Below, one piece after another: positions 24,294-31,031 of a stretch of DNA of 36,576 nucleotides. How positions within the stretch are numbered: the first letter of the stretch is position 1; each line of letters begins with the position of its first letter. Made by a program: the position numbers and the translations under genes. Under the pieces are notes generated by a model that was not told the DNA's origin, did no database searches, and worked only from the letters and a program-made list of their open reading frames with translations. This DNA comes from Arthrobacter sp. Y81 (GTDB lineage: Bacteria > Actinomycetota > Actinomycetes > Actinomycetales > Micrococcaceae), in assembly GCF_002929335.1 (NCBI RefSeq), contig NZ_PJIL01000029.1, positions 1-36,576 on the forward strand, read 5' to 3'.

Positions 24294-24408
24294 CACCTTC
24301 GGGTTCCGGTTTGGGAAGGCGAAGGCATGGAATGTGGCCTTTGGGCCATGTGACTTGACGTTGACCCGCACATGGGCACTACTTTACCGGCAGATGCATC
24401 CGGGCATA

Positions 24409-24502
24409 AAAGTGGTGCCGAACCGGATACGCCTCTCGGCGGTAGGCCGCTCTAGGCGGCTAGATGTTGAAGCCCGGGGGTTTCGCGGTTCGGCACCAGT
24501 TT
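24409..24502 (-). ncRNA. Candidate structured RNA, four-way junction, upstream of DUF47-pit
   Basis: P1 is a perfect 11-bp pair, 24414-24424 with 24487-24497, extended outward to 15 of 16 positions. It encloses three hairpins: P2 24430-24433/24438-24441, P3 24446-24450/24456-24460 and P4 24469-24474/24479-24484. On the minus strand a TTGACT (24532-24527) and a weak AAAACT (24509-24504), 17 bases apart, would start RNA near the first base of P1. On the plus strand, P3 and P4 gain one G.T pair each, so the strand is uncertain. It could be a leader (riboswitch-like) RNA, a small RNA, or a complex terminator. It matches no family I recognise. Confidence 0.45.
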
Positions 24503-24549
24503 CAGTTTTCTACTTTGGCTGAACCAAGTCAACATTGACAGCCGGGCCC

Positions 24550-24597
24550 CTCCGTGCGTAACAGTGGCGGACTTGCGAAGCTGCCACTGCCGCGGAG
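24550..24597 (-). terminator. Hairpin after the 24603-25262 gene
   Basis: cagtggc (24562-24568) pairs with gccactg (24583-24589) and ctccg (24550-24554) with cggag (24593-24597). The structure sits 6 bases beyond the stop of the minus-strand gene and probably ends its transcript. No clear T-tract. Confidence 0.5.
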
Positions 24598-24602
24598 CCT
24601 TG

Positions 24603-25262
24603 TCAGTCCAGTTCGCCCAGCCGCCATGCGTTAGCCGCGTGCTCCAGGTCCTCCGCGGTTTTCACCAGGAGGTGGGAATTGCGCGTCAGTTTGCTCGCGT
24701 GGTTCTCGTTGCTGTGGTCGGCGCCGTCAGCCAGAGTGGCCTGGCCCAGGGCCACCACCCGGCAAAAAGCAGCCGAACGTTCCAGCGCGACGTCGAACTC
24801 GCCGTCGAACGCGCCGGAGAGGATGGCGTCCGCCATCGTCTTCATTTCGTCCGCCCCCGGCGGTTCGGCAGCGCCGGCAACCACATTGGATACCTGCGCC
24901 GTGTCCTTGCCCGCCTTGAAGTAGACGGAGATGCGTTCGGGGTCCTGGATGGTGGCCGCACGCAGCGCGTACAGGCGCCAGAGGGCGCCGGGCAGGGAGC
25001 GTGCGGGGCTTTCGGCCCACATTTCAGCGATGGCTTCCAGGCCCTGTTCGTCCGCGAGCTTGACCAGGCGCTTGGTGACCTTGGGATCGTCGCTGTCGCG
25101 GCCGTGGCGGACCAGCGCCTGGGCGGCCAGGTGCGCTGCCTCGGACACCCGTGCAGGGTCTGCGCCGCCCGCGAACGGCTCAAAGTCGATGGGCGCAAAA
25201 GGTTTCGGCTTGTGATGCCGGTTTGCGCCGCCGTAGGCCTTGGATCCTGCTTGCTCGCTCAT
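24603..25262 (-). CDS. Conserved hypothetical protein
   Basis: 219 aa. The N-terminal 30 residues are polar and basic (YGGANRHHKPKPFAPIDFEP). The rest is a mostly helical, Ala/Glu/Leu-rich protein with no membrane segment, no cysteine cluster and a single Cys in AAFCRVVALGQ. I do not recognise a catalytic motif. A carboxymuconolactone-decarboxylase fold was considered, but the ExxCxxH signature is absent. Codon use is as in the neighbours, so the gene is probably real and native. It lies alone between the phosphate operon and tRNA-Lys. Confidence 0.7.
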   Translation of the reverse strand: MSEQAGSKAYGGANRHHKPKPFAPIDFEPFAGGADPARVSEAAHLAAQALVRHGRDSDDPKVTKRLVKLADEQGLEAIAEMWAESPARSLPGALWRLYALRAATIQDPERISVYFKAGKDTAQVSNVVAGAAEPPGADEMKTMADAILSGAFDGEFDVALERSAAFCRVVALGQATLADGADHSNENHASKLTRNSHLLVKTAEDLEHAANAWRLGELD

Positions 25263-25487
25263 GCCCCCACGCTACTCCTGTGCTGTTCTGTTATCGAGCT
25301 TGCCGGCGGCCGGTTTAAGGAGTAATGCAGGCAGCCGCGGCACCACCATGAATGCACGACGGCGCCACGCGCCCCGTCGTGTAAAAGCTGGCCCCCGGTG
25401 TGGGGTACAGTATTTAACGTCCAGAAATGGACTGGGCTGACAGCCCGGTTACGTGCGTTCGCCGCCCGTAGTCACGGCCGTCAGCTG

Positions 25488-25560
25488 GGGCCTTTAGCTC
25501 AGTTGGTAGAGCATCGGACTTTTAATCCGTGGGTCGTGGGTTCGATCCCCACAGGGCCCA
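25488..25560 (+). tRNA. tRNA-Lys (anticodon TTT)
   Basis: 73 bases without an encoded CCA. Acceptor GGGCCTT pairs with AGGGCCC (one G.T) and the discriminator is A. The D stem is GCTC/GAGC, the anticodon loop CTTTTAA with TTT at its centre, and the T arm GTGGG-TTCGATC-CCCAC. The 27-43 pair is T-T, a small oddity. Upstream, tacagt (25406-25411) could be a -10. Two short hairpins (25419-25432, 25434-25446) lie in the leader. Confidence 0.97.
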
Positions 25561-25579
25561 CTCTTTTAGCGAAGAGTGG

Positions 25580-25623
25580 AAAACCTCCGGCTTCCTGGTA
25601 AACAGGAAGCCGGAGGTTTTTTG
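25580..25623 (+). terminator. Strong terminator after tRNA-Lys
   Basis: An 18-bp perfect stem, 25580-25597 with 25603-25620, closes a 5-base loop and runs into ttttttg. A symmetrical poly-A on the other side means it can also act for the minus-strand dioxygenase gene at 25674. Confidence 0.95.
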
Positions 25624-25673
25624 TTGCCCGGAACTAGTTTCCGCGCCTCTTCGCCGCGCTATTTGCGGCTGGG

Positions 25674-26477
25674 CTATTTGCCGGTGAGCGTCCACGAGCG
25701 CTTGGACAGGCCGAACCAGAAGCCGTCGATGGCCGTCTTCGCATTCAGGTCACCGGATTCGTATGCGGCACCCAATGCCACGTAAAGCGGCGCCCAGTGC
25801 TCGCTGCGCGGATGCGCCTCACGCGCCGCCGGCGCCTTGTGCAGGAAGTCGAGGATGGAATCGACATCGCCGGCCTCCATTGTTTCCTGAGCCCAGTGGT
25901 CAAATTCGCTCGAAGCGGAGGGCGGGGCAGTGTCCGGGCCGCCGGCAGGGTTGAACCAGCGCAGGTTGTGCGTGGTGAAGCCGGAACCCACAATCAGCGT
26001 GCCACGGTCCCGCAGCGGCGCCAGCTTTTTGCCCAGGTTGAACAGGCCCTGCGGATCCAGGGTGGGCATGGACATCTGGAGTACCGGAATATCGGCCTCC
26101 GCGTACATCTCCACGAGCGGAACGTAGGCGCCGTGGTCCAGGCCGCGCTCCTCGTCGCGTTCCACGTGGTGGCCGTGGGTGGAAACGAGTTTCTCCACTT
26201 CGGCTGCCAGTTCCACCGCCTGGGGTGCGTTGTACGTGACGTCGTAGTACTTCTGCGGGAAGCCCCAGAAGTCGTAGACGAGTCCGGGGTTCCGTGACGT
26301 GGCGCTGAGCGTCACCGGCGCGTTCTCCCAGTGCGCGGACACCATCAGGATGTCCTTGGGCTTGCCGTATGTGCCGGACCAGGCGCTGAGCTCGCCGGTC
26401 CAACGGGCGTCGTCAGCCAGGGGAGGGGCTCCATGGCTTAGGAAGAGTACCGGCGGGCGGTCAAGTGTCTGCGTCAT
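25674..26477 (-). CDS. LigB-type extradiol dioxygenase, YgiD/DODA family
   Basis: 267 aa. The protein starts MTQTLDRPPVLFLSHGAPP. Metal-ligand candidates are His15 in LSHGAP and His49 in SAHWEN, with further conserved segments in LDHGAYVP, FTTHNL and the C-terminal SEHWAPLYVALGA. This is the class III (LigB-like) ring-cleavage fold, in the branch containing E. coli YgiD and plant 4,5-DOPA dioxygenase. Members use a metal (zinc or iron) and the true bacterial substrate is generally uncertain. It stands alone on its strand between a strong terminator and the SDR gene. Confidence 0.9.
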   Translation of the reverse strand: MTQTLDRPPVLFLSHGAPPLADDARWTGELSAWSGTYGKPKDILMVSAHWENAPVTLSATSRNPGLVYDFWGFPQKYYDVTYNAPQAVELAAEVEKLVSTHGHHVERDEERGLDHGAYVPLVEMYAEADIPVLQMSMPTLDPQGLFNLGKKLAPLRDRGTLIVGSGFTTHNLRWFNPAGGPDTAPPSASSEFDHWAQETMEAGDVDSILDFLHKAPAAREAHPRSEHWAPLYVALGAAYESGDLNAKTAIDGFWFGLSKRSWTLTGK

Positions 26478-26540
26478 AACTCCATTCTAGGACCTTTTAC
26501 TTGAATCTTCAACTAATAATTTTCGATTGTTTTCCGCTGG

Positions 26541-27290
26541 TTACGCCATGCCGCCGTTGGCGTGGATGGTCTGGCCGTTGATCCAGCGGCCCGGCCCCGC
26601 GAGGAATGCGATCAGATCGGCGATATCGTCCGGCGTCCCCAGCCGTTCCAGGGGGTTCATCTGCGCGAGCCGGTCGATGGTTTCCTTGTCCTTGCCGTCG
26701 AGGAACAGGGCTGTGGCCGTCGGTCCCGGGGCCACCGCATTTACGGTGACGTCGCGGCCGCGCAGTTCCTTGGCCAGGATCAGGCTGATGGCGTCCACCG
26801 CGGCCTTGGACGCTGCGTACGGCGCATAGCCGGGCAGTGCCAGCTTGGTGACCGACGTGGAGAGGTTGATGATGGCGCCGCTGTCACGGACGCGCCTCGC
26901 GGCCTGCTGGCTGACAACAAACGTGCCGCGGATGTTGGTCCGGTGCATGCGGTCAAGGGTGGCCAGGTCGAAGTCGGCCACCGGCCCCAGCGACATGATG
27001 CCGGCGCAGTTGACCACAACGTCGGTCCCGCCGAACTCGCGCTCGGCGGCGTCGAACAGTGCCTCGACTGCGGACTCATCCGCCACGTCGGCCTGCACGG
27101 CGACGGCGGCACCGCCGCCGGCGGTGATGCCGGCCACCGCCTTGAATGCTTCGCTGTGGTTTCCGGCGTAGCCGATGACCACGCTGAAGCCTTCGAGGGC
27201 GAGGCGTTCGGCAGCTTGCCTGCCTATGCCCCGCGAGCCTCCGGTTACAACGGCGACCCTTGTGGACGGGTTTTCGATCTGGCGTGTCAT
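26541..27290 (-). CDS. Short-chain dehydrogenase/reductase (SDR)
   Basis: 249 aa from the ATG at 27290 (AGGAGGA 6 bases upstream). Rossmann motif TGGSRGIG (about 14-21), NCAG in VVNCAGIM, the catalytic Ser in INLSTSVTK and YAPYAASKAA with the Tyr-x3-Lys pair. This is a classical SDR using NAD(P)(H); the wording resembles 3-oxoacyl-ACP reductase-like SDRs, but the substrate is not readable. It is divergent from the TetR-like gene, the usual arrangement for a repressor with its target enzyme. Confidence 0.92.
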   Translation of the reverse strand: MTRQIENPSTRVAVVTGGSRGIGRQAAERLALEGFSVVIGYAGNHSEAFKAVAGITAGGGAAVAVQADVADESAVEALFDAAEREFGGTDVVVNCAGIMSLGPVADFDLATLDRMHRTNIRGTFVVSQQAARRVRDSGAIINLSTSVTKLALPGYAPYAASKAAVDAISLILAKELRGRDVTVNAVAPGPTATALFLDGKDKETIDRLAQMNPLERLGTPDDIADLIAFLAGPGRWINGQTIHANGGMA

Positions 27291-27400
27291 GTAGATCCTC
27301 CTGATGGTGATTTCACTGATACACGACAGAGAGCCCCAGCACACGGGACCGCATCATCCGGGCTGCCGCCGCCATCCTGGACGCGCAGGGGCGGGAGGCC

Positions 27401-28045
27401 TTGTCCAGCAGGTCGGTCAGCGCCGCCGCAGGGGTCCAGCCGCCCGCCATCTACCGGATTTTTGGCGACATGCAGGGATTGCTGGGGGCTGTGGCCAGCT
27501 TCGGATTCGGCGAATATCTCGCGGAGAAGGCCGCCGCAGCACCGGAGTCCGACTCCGTCGATGGCCTGCGGTGTGGCTGGGATCTGCATATCGGTTTTGG
27601 GCTGGGCCATCCCGCTGTGTACGCACTGATGTACGGGCAACCGGGCCCGGGGCCCGCCGCGCAGGCCGCAGCTGATGCCCTCGCCATCCTGCGGGGCCTG
27701 GTGGAACGCGTCGCCCAGGCTGGAAGGCTCGCGGTGGATGTGGACACTGCGGTGGGAATGATCCACGCGGCCGGCTGCGGCATCACTCTCAGCCTGATCG
27801 CGCTGCCGACGGACCGCCGCGACCTGGCACTAGCCGGAAAAACCCGGGAAGCCATCCTGGCCGCGATTACTGCCGACGCCGTGCCGGGGTCCGCTGCCGG
27901 CGACGTTTCCGGTTCGGCCGCCGCACGGCATGCCGTCGCGCTGAAGGCCACCTTGGCGGAGGGTGGCGCCGGGGCGGACGGGCTGCTGACGGCAGGGGAG
28001 TCGCTTCTCCTTGGGGAATGGCTGGACAGGCTCGCCAAAGCCTGA
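27401..28045 (+). CDS. TetR-family regulator with N-terminal frame defect
   Basis: 214 aa from the first available start, a TTG at 27401. The same frame is open back to 27320 and encodes STRDRIIRAAAAILDAQGREA, the expected first helix of a TetR DNA-binding domain. No ATG, GTG or TTG occurs between the stop at 27317-27319 and 27401. An ATG at 27304 is one base out of frame; one base lost near 27329 would restore it. The HTH continues with VSAAAGVQPPAIYRIFGD and a C-terminal helical ligand domain follows. Either a frameshift, a sequencing error or an unusual start is involved. Divergent from the SDR gene, the probable target. Confidence 0.75.
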   Translation: MSSRSVSAAAGVQPPAIYRIFGDMQGLLGAVASFGFGEYLAEKAAAAPESDSVDGLRCGWDLHIGFGLGHPAVYALMYGQPGPGPAAQAAADALAILRGLVERVAQAGRLAVDVDTAVGMIHAAGCGITLSLIALPTDRRDLALAGKTREAILAAITADAVPGSAAGDVSGSAAARHAVALKATLAEGGAGADGLLTAGESLLLGEWLDRLAKA

Positions 28046-28103
28046 GGCTGCCGCGCTCCGGGCGGGAAATGCGGTCCGATGTGATGCCGGACACTCACTT
28101 ACG

Positions 28104-28109
28104 TATACT
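28104..28109 (+). promoter_or_regulatory. -10-like TATACT before the SBP-VWA gene
   Basis: TATACT sits 105 bases before the ATG at 28214 in a locally AT-rich spot (cttacgtatact). No good -35 hexamer is visible at the expected distance. Probably the promoter of the following gene; tentative. Confidence 0.35.
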
Positions 28110-28213
28110 GGGTGGGTTTTTGCAGCCAATCTTGGGGCTTCCCGCACGCGTGGGGTAGTGGCCGGCAAACACCAACCGCCCACCAGGATCCCCAGCAGTT
28201 AGGTACCGCGCCC

Positions 28214-29872
28214 ATGTCAGGTCGCCGAGCAGCAGGCCCGCAGCGCCACGGCCGATACCCCCGCAAGTCACCGTTCTTCTGGCCCCGGATAGTGATGATC
28301 GTCGGCGTGACGGTGGCCATCGCCGTCGCCGCCGCTGCCGTCATCTGGATCACGGGCAGCCAGTCACCCCTGGCAGCCGCGCGCTGTAACGTCCCCGCTG
28401 AAGTCCGCGTCGGCGCCGACGCCACCATTGCCCCGGCCCTGCAAAGCGCGGCCGCGAAGGTGCCCGCCGGCGCCTGTGTGAAGTACACCATCGAAACGCA
28501 GACGCAGCCTGAGCTCGCTGCCGCGGTGACTGCGGGAAAGGATGCCCCGGACTTGTGGGTGGCCGATTCGGCGGTCCGGGTGCAGCGCGTCGTGACTGCC
28601 GCACCGCCTGAGATCACCGTGCCGTCCCTCGCCTCGACGCCCGGCGTTATTGTCGGCCGCCAGGGGGAAGTCCCCGGATTCGCCACCTGGCTCAGCGCGT
28701 TGCAGGCTCCCGGCGTCAGGTTCAGCGATCCGCTGGTGACCGGCAGCGGGGAAGTGGCGCTGCTGGGGGCCCTCTCCGAAGTGGAGGCCGGCCGCGCGGA
28801 AGCCAAAACGCTTCAGGCCGCCACCGCCCAGCTCGCCCAGAGCGAAAGCCAGCGCACGGGAGAGAAGCTGACCGATGCCAAGCAGCTCGAGGCAGTGGCT
28901 TCCGGCGGGGGATTCGCCGTCGTCACCGAGCAGGCCTGGCTGGCCTTCGCGCAGACGGCTCCCGGGGCCGGGCTCTCAGCGTCGATGCCGCACACCGGGT
29001 CCGTGTCGCTGGACTATCCGGTGGCCCTCACTGCCGCCGGCCTGGCCCGGGGCGGTGCCGCTGCTGACGCCGCCCGGGAGCTGGCTTCCGCCATGGCAAC
29101 CGAGGACGGAAAGAGGGCGCTCGCCGACAGCGGCCTTCGGCCCGCGGACGGCAGCCGCACCCCGGACCAGAAGGGCGTGGGCAGTGTTGCCGCCCTCAAG
29201 CCCGCTTCCGCGGAAACCGTGCAGAGGACGCTGAAAGGCTGGTCCCTCCAGGCCATTCCCTTCAGGTCGCTGGTGGTTATGGACGTTTCCGGTTCCATGA
29301 ACTTCCAGGCGGGTGGACAGACCCGCATGCAGCTCACGCAACAGGCGGCAATCGCGGGCAGCAAACTGTTTCCCAACACCGCTGCACTGGGGATGTGGGC
29401 GTTTTCCATCGGCCTCGGCGGCGGCAGCCAGGACTACGTGGAGCTCGACCCCATCAGGAAAATGGACCAGGTGGTGGGCGGCGTGACGCAGCGGGACCGC
29501 CTGGTGGCGGACATCTCCGGCCTGGACAAGCGGACCGGCGGCGCCACCGGGCTCTATGACTCGACCCTGGCCGCCTACCGGACGGTCAAGGCGAACTACG
29601 ATGCCCGGGCTGTCAACAGCGTGATCCTGTTCACCGACGGAGCCAACGAAGACCCGGATTCCCTGAGCCTCGAGGAACTGCTGGAGGCTCTGCAGCGCGA
29701 ACAGGACCCGGCAAAGCCCGTGGTGATTGTCAGCATCGGCATTACCGAAGACGCGGACGCAGAGACCCTGCGGAAGATTTCCGAGGCCACCGGTGGCACA
29801 AGCTATGTGGCGAGGAATCCGCAGGACATCCCGAGCGTGTTCGTGGATGCACTGCAGGCTCGAGCACAATAG
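28214..29872 (+). CDS. Membrane-anchored substrate-binding / VWA fusion protein
   Basis: 552 aa from the ATG at 28214; no good ribosome site is seen. A basic N-terminus precedes one transmembrane helix (about 26-46). Residues of about 55-330 resemble a type 2 extracellular solute-binding protein: APALQSAAAKV, TAGKDAPDLWVADS and VVTEQAWLAF recall the molybdate/ABC-type fold. A von Willebrand A domain follows, with the MIDAS motif DVSGS (from Asp357), then a conserved Thr region and LFTDGANEDPDS. The product should face outward and bind a ligand and, through a metal, a protein or surface. No ABC transporter subunit is adjacent. The role is unknown. Confidence 0.85.
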   Translation: MSGRRAAGPQRHGRYPRKSPFFWPRIVMIVGVTVAIAVAAAAVIWITGSQSPLAAARCNVPAEVRVGADATIAPALQSAAAKVPAGACVKYTIETQTQPELAAAVTAGKDAPDLWVADSAVRVQRVVTAAPPEITVPSLASTPGVIVGRQGEVPGFATWLSALQAPGVRFSDPLVTGSGEVALLGALSEVEAGRAEAKTLQAATAQLAQSESQRTGEKLTDAKQLEAVASGGGFAVVTEQAWLAFAQTAPGAGLSASMPHTGSVSLDYPVALTAAGLARGGAAADAARELASAMATEDGKRALADSGLRPADGSRTPDQKGVGSVAALKPASAETVQRTLKGWSLQAIPFRSLVVMDVSGSMNFQAGGQTRMQLTQQAAIAGSKLFPNTAALGMWAFSIGLGGGSQDYVELDPIRKMDQVVGGVTQRDRLVADISGLDKRTGGATGLYDSTLAAYRTVKANYDARAVNSVILFTDGANEDPDSLSLEELLEALQREQDPAKPVVIVSIGITEDADAETLRKISEATGGTSYVARNPQDIPSVFVDALQARAQ

Positions 29873-29876
29873 CTTC

Positions 29877-30890
29877 ATGGCCTACAGCAGCGAGCGGCGC
29901 CTTCCGCGACTTGAAGACGTGGCGGAACGCGCCGGCGTCTCCCACCAGACAGTGTCCCGGGTAATCAATAACCACCCCAATGTGAGCAAGGCGACCAGGG
30001 AGCGGGTCGAGGCTGCCGTCGCCGAGCTGGGATACCGGCGGAACACCGCCGCGCGCAGCCTGGTGACCCGGCGTTCGCACACCATTGGCGTCCTGGCCAG
30101 CGAGCTGTCCCAGTACGGGCCAGCCAACACGCTGCTCGGCGTGGAGCAGGCGGCACGCAACGCCGGCTACTTCGTGAGCATCGCCGCCCTCCGGGAGGTC
30201 AGCGCGGATTCGATCACCGACGCTGCCCGCCATTTCATGGACCAGGGCGTGGACGGGATCGTGGCCCTGGTGCCGCACGCGGGAACCCTGCAGGCCCTGG
30301 AAGTGCTCAACCTGGACGTGCCGGTGGTGGTGGTCGGCTCCAGCGGAGAAGGCAGGTTCAGCGGCGCCATGGTGGACCAGAAACTGGGAGCCAGGCTTGC
30401 CGTTGCCCATCTGATTGAGCAGGGCCACAAGCGGATCGGCCACATCTCCGGACCCCAGGACTGGATCGATGCCGCTGAGCGGGCGGAAGGCTGGCGCGAG
30501 GCCCTCGCCCAGGCGGGACTGGACGACGACCTCCTCGTCGAGGGCGACTGGAGTGCCGGCAGCGGCTATGGGATCGGCCAGCAGCTTGCCGTTGAACGCG
30601 CTGCCACGGCCGTGTTCGTGGGCAATGACCAGATGGCACTGGGCGTCCTGAGGGCCTTCGGCGAAGCGGGCGTGCGGGTGCCGCAGGACGTCTCCGTGGT
30701 GGGCTTCGACGACCAGCCGGAGGCGGGCTACTTCATGCCGCCCCTCACCACTGTCCGCCAGGATTTTGAGGAGCTCGGACGCCGCTGCATGGACATGATG
30801 CTGGCGCTGCTCGAAGACGGCGCCGTGGCCGGAACCACGGTGGTTGACCCCCGCATCGTAGTGCGCGCGAGCACCGCCCCGCCCGCCTGA
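29877..30890 (+). CDS. LacI-family regulator, probable arabinose-operon repressor
   Basis: 337 aa from the ATG at 29877, which starts 4 bases after the SBP-VWA stop; the preceding in-frame codons belong to that gene. The N-terminal HTH is LEDVAERAGVSHQTVSRVIN (12-31), followed by the hinge helix NTAARSLVTRRS. The ligand-binding domain is periplasmic-binding-like (IGVLASE, GVDGIVALVP, GHKRIGHISGP, FVGNDQMALGVL, VVGFDD). It lies 141 bp before araB, whose promoter is covered by a perfect LacI-type palindrome. Probably an arabinose- or ribulose-responsive repressor; the effector is inferred from location. Confidence 0.88.
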   Translation: MAYSSERRLPRLEDVAERAGVSHQTVSRVINNHPNVSKATRERVEAAVAELGYRRNTAARSLVTRRSHTIGVLASELSQYGPANTLLGVEQAARNAGYFVSIAALREVSADSITDAARHFMDQGVDGIVALVPHAGTLQALEVLNLDVPVVVVGSSGEGRFSGAMVDQKLGARLAVAHLIEQGHKRIGHISGPQDWIDAAERAEGWREALAQAGLDDDLLVEGDWSAGSGYGIGQQLAVERAATAVFVGNDQMALGVLRAFGEAGVRVPQDVSVVGFDDQPEAGYFMPPLTTVRQDFEELGRRCMDMMLALLEDGAVAGTTVVDPRIVVRASTAPPA

Positions 30891-30961
30891 GCACGCCCTC
30901 CTCCGGCCCGCCCGACCTGGCGTTTCCTGCCGTTGGCACCATTTGCAGTAGTGACCATGTC

Positions 30962-30990
30962 TTGACAGGTTGTTTGTTAGCGCTAACAAT
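30962..30990 (+). promoter_or_regulatory. araB promoter with LacI-type operator
   Basis: -35 TTGACA (30962-30967) and -10 AACAAT (30985-30990; four of six consensus bases) are 17 bases apart. The perfect 16-bp palindrome TTGTTAGCGCTAACAA (30974-30989) fills the spacer and most of the -10. A bound LacI-family protein would block RNA polymerase. The probable regulator is encoded just upstream. Confidence 0.75.
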
Positions 30991-31031
30991 TAAGGACAAC
31001 CGCAGAGCAGCGGAGACTATTGGAGGAATTG

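Noticed and set aside
24294..24371. N-terminal extension of the DUF47 protein to the GTG at 24371
   Set aside because: The family begins at KLRLFPQEPAG; the extra residues look unconserved and have no ribosome site.
24409..24502. tRNA or tmRNA interpretation of the four-way junction
   Set aside because: The closing stem is 11 bp rather than 7, there is no TTCGANN loop, no anticodon loop and no CCA-type end.
24603..25262. Carboxymuconolactone-decarboxylase/AhpD-like assignment
   Set aside because: The CxxC / ExxCxxxH motif is missing; the only cysteine is in AAFCRVV.
25580..25620. Third copy of the dispersed palindrome after tRNA-Lys
   Set aside because: Its sequence is unrelated to the GCTCCGCAGGTGCC core; it is an ordinary terminator.
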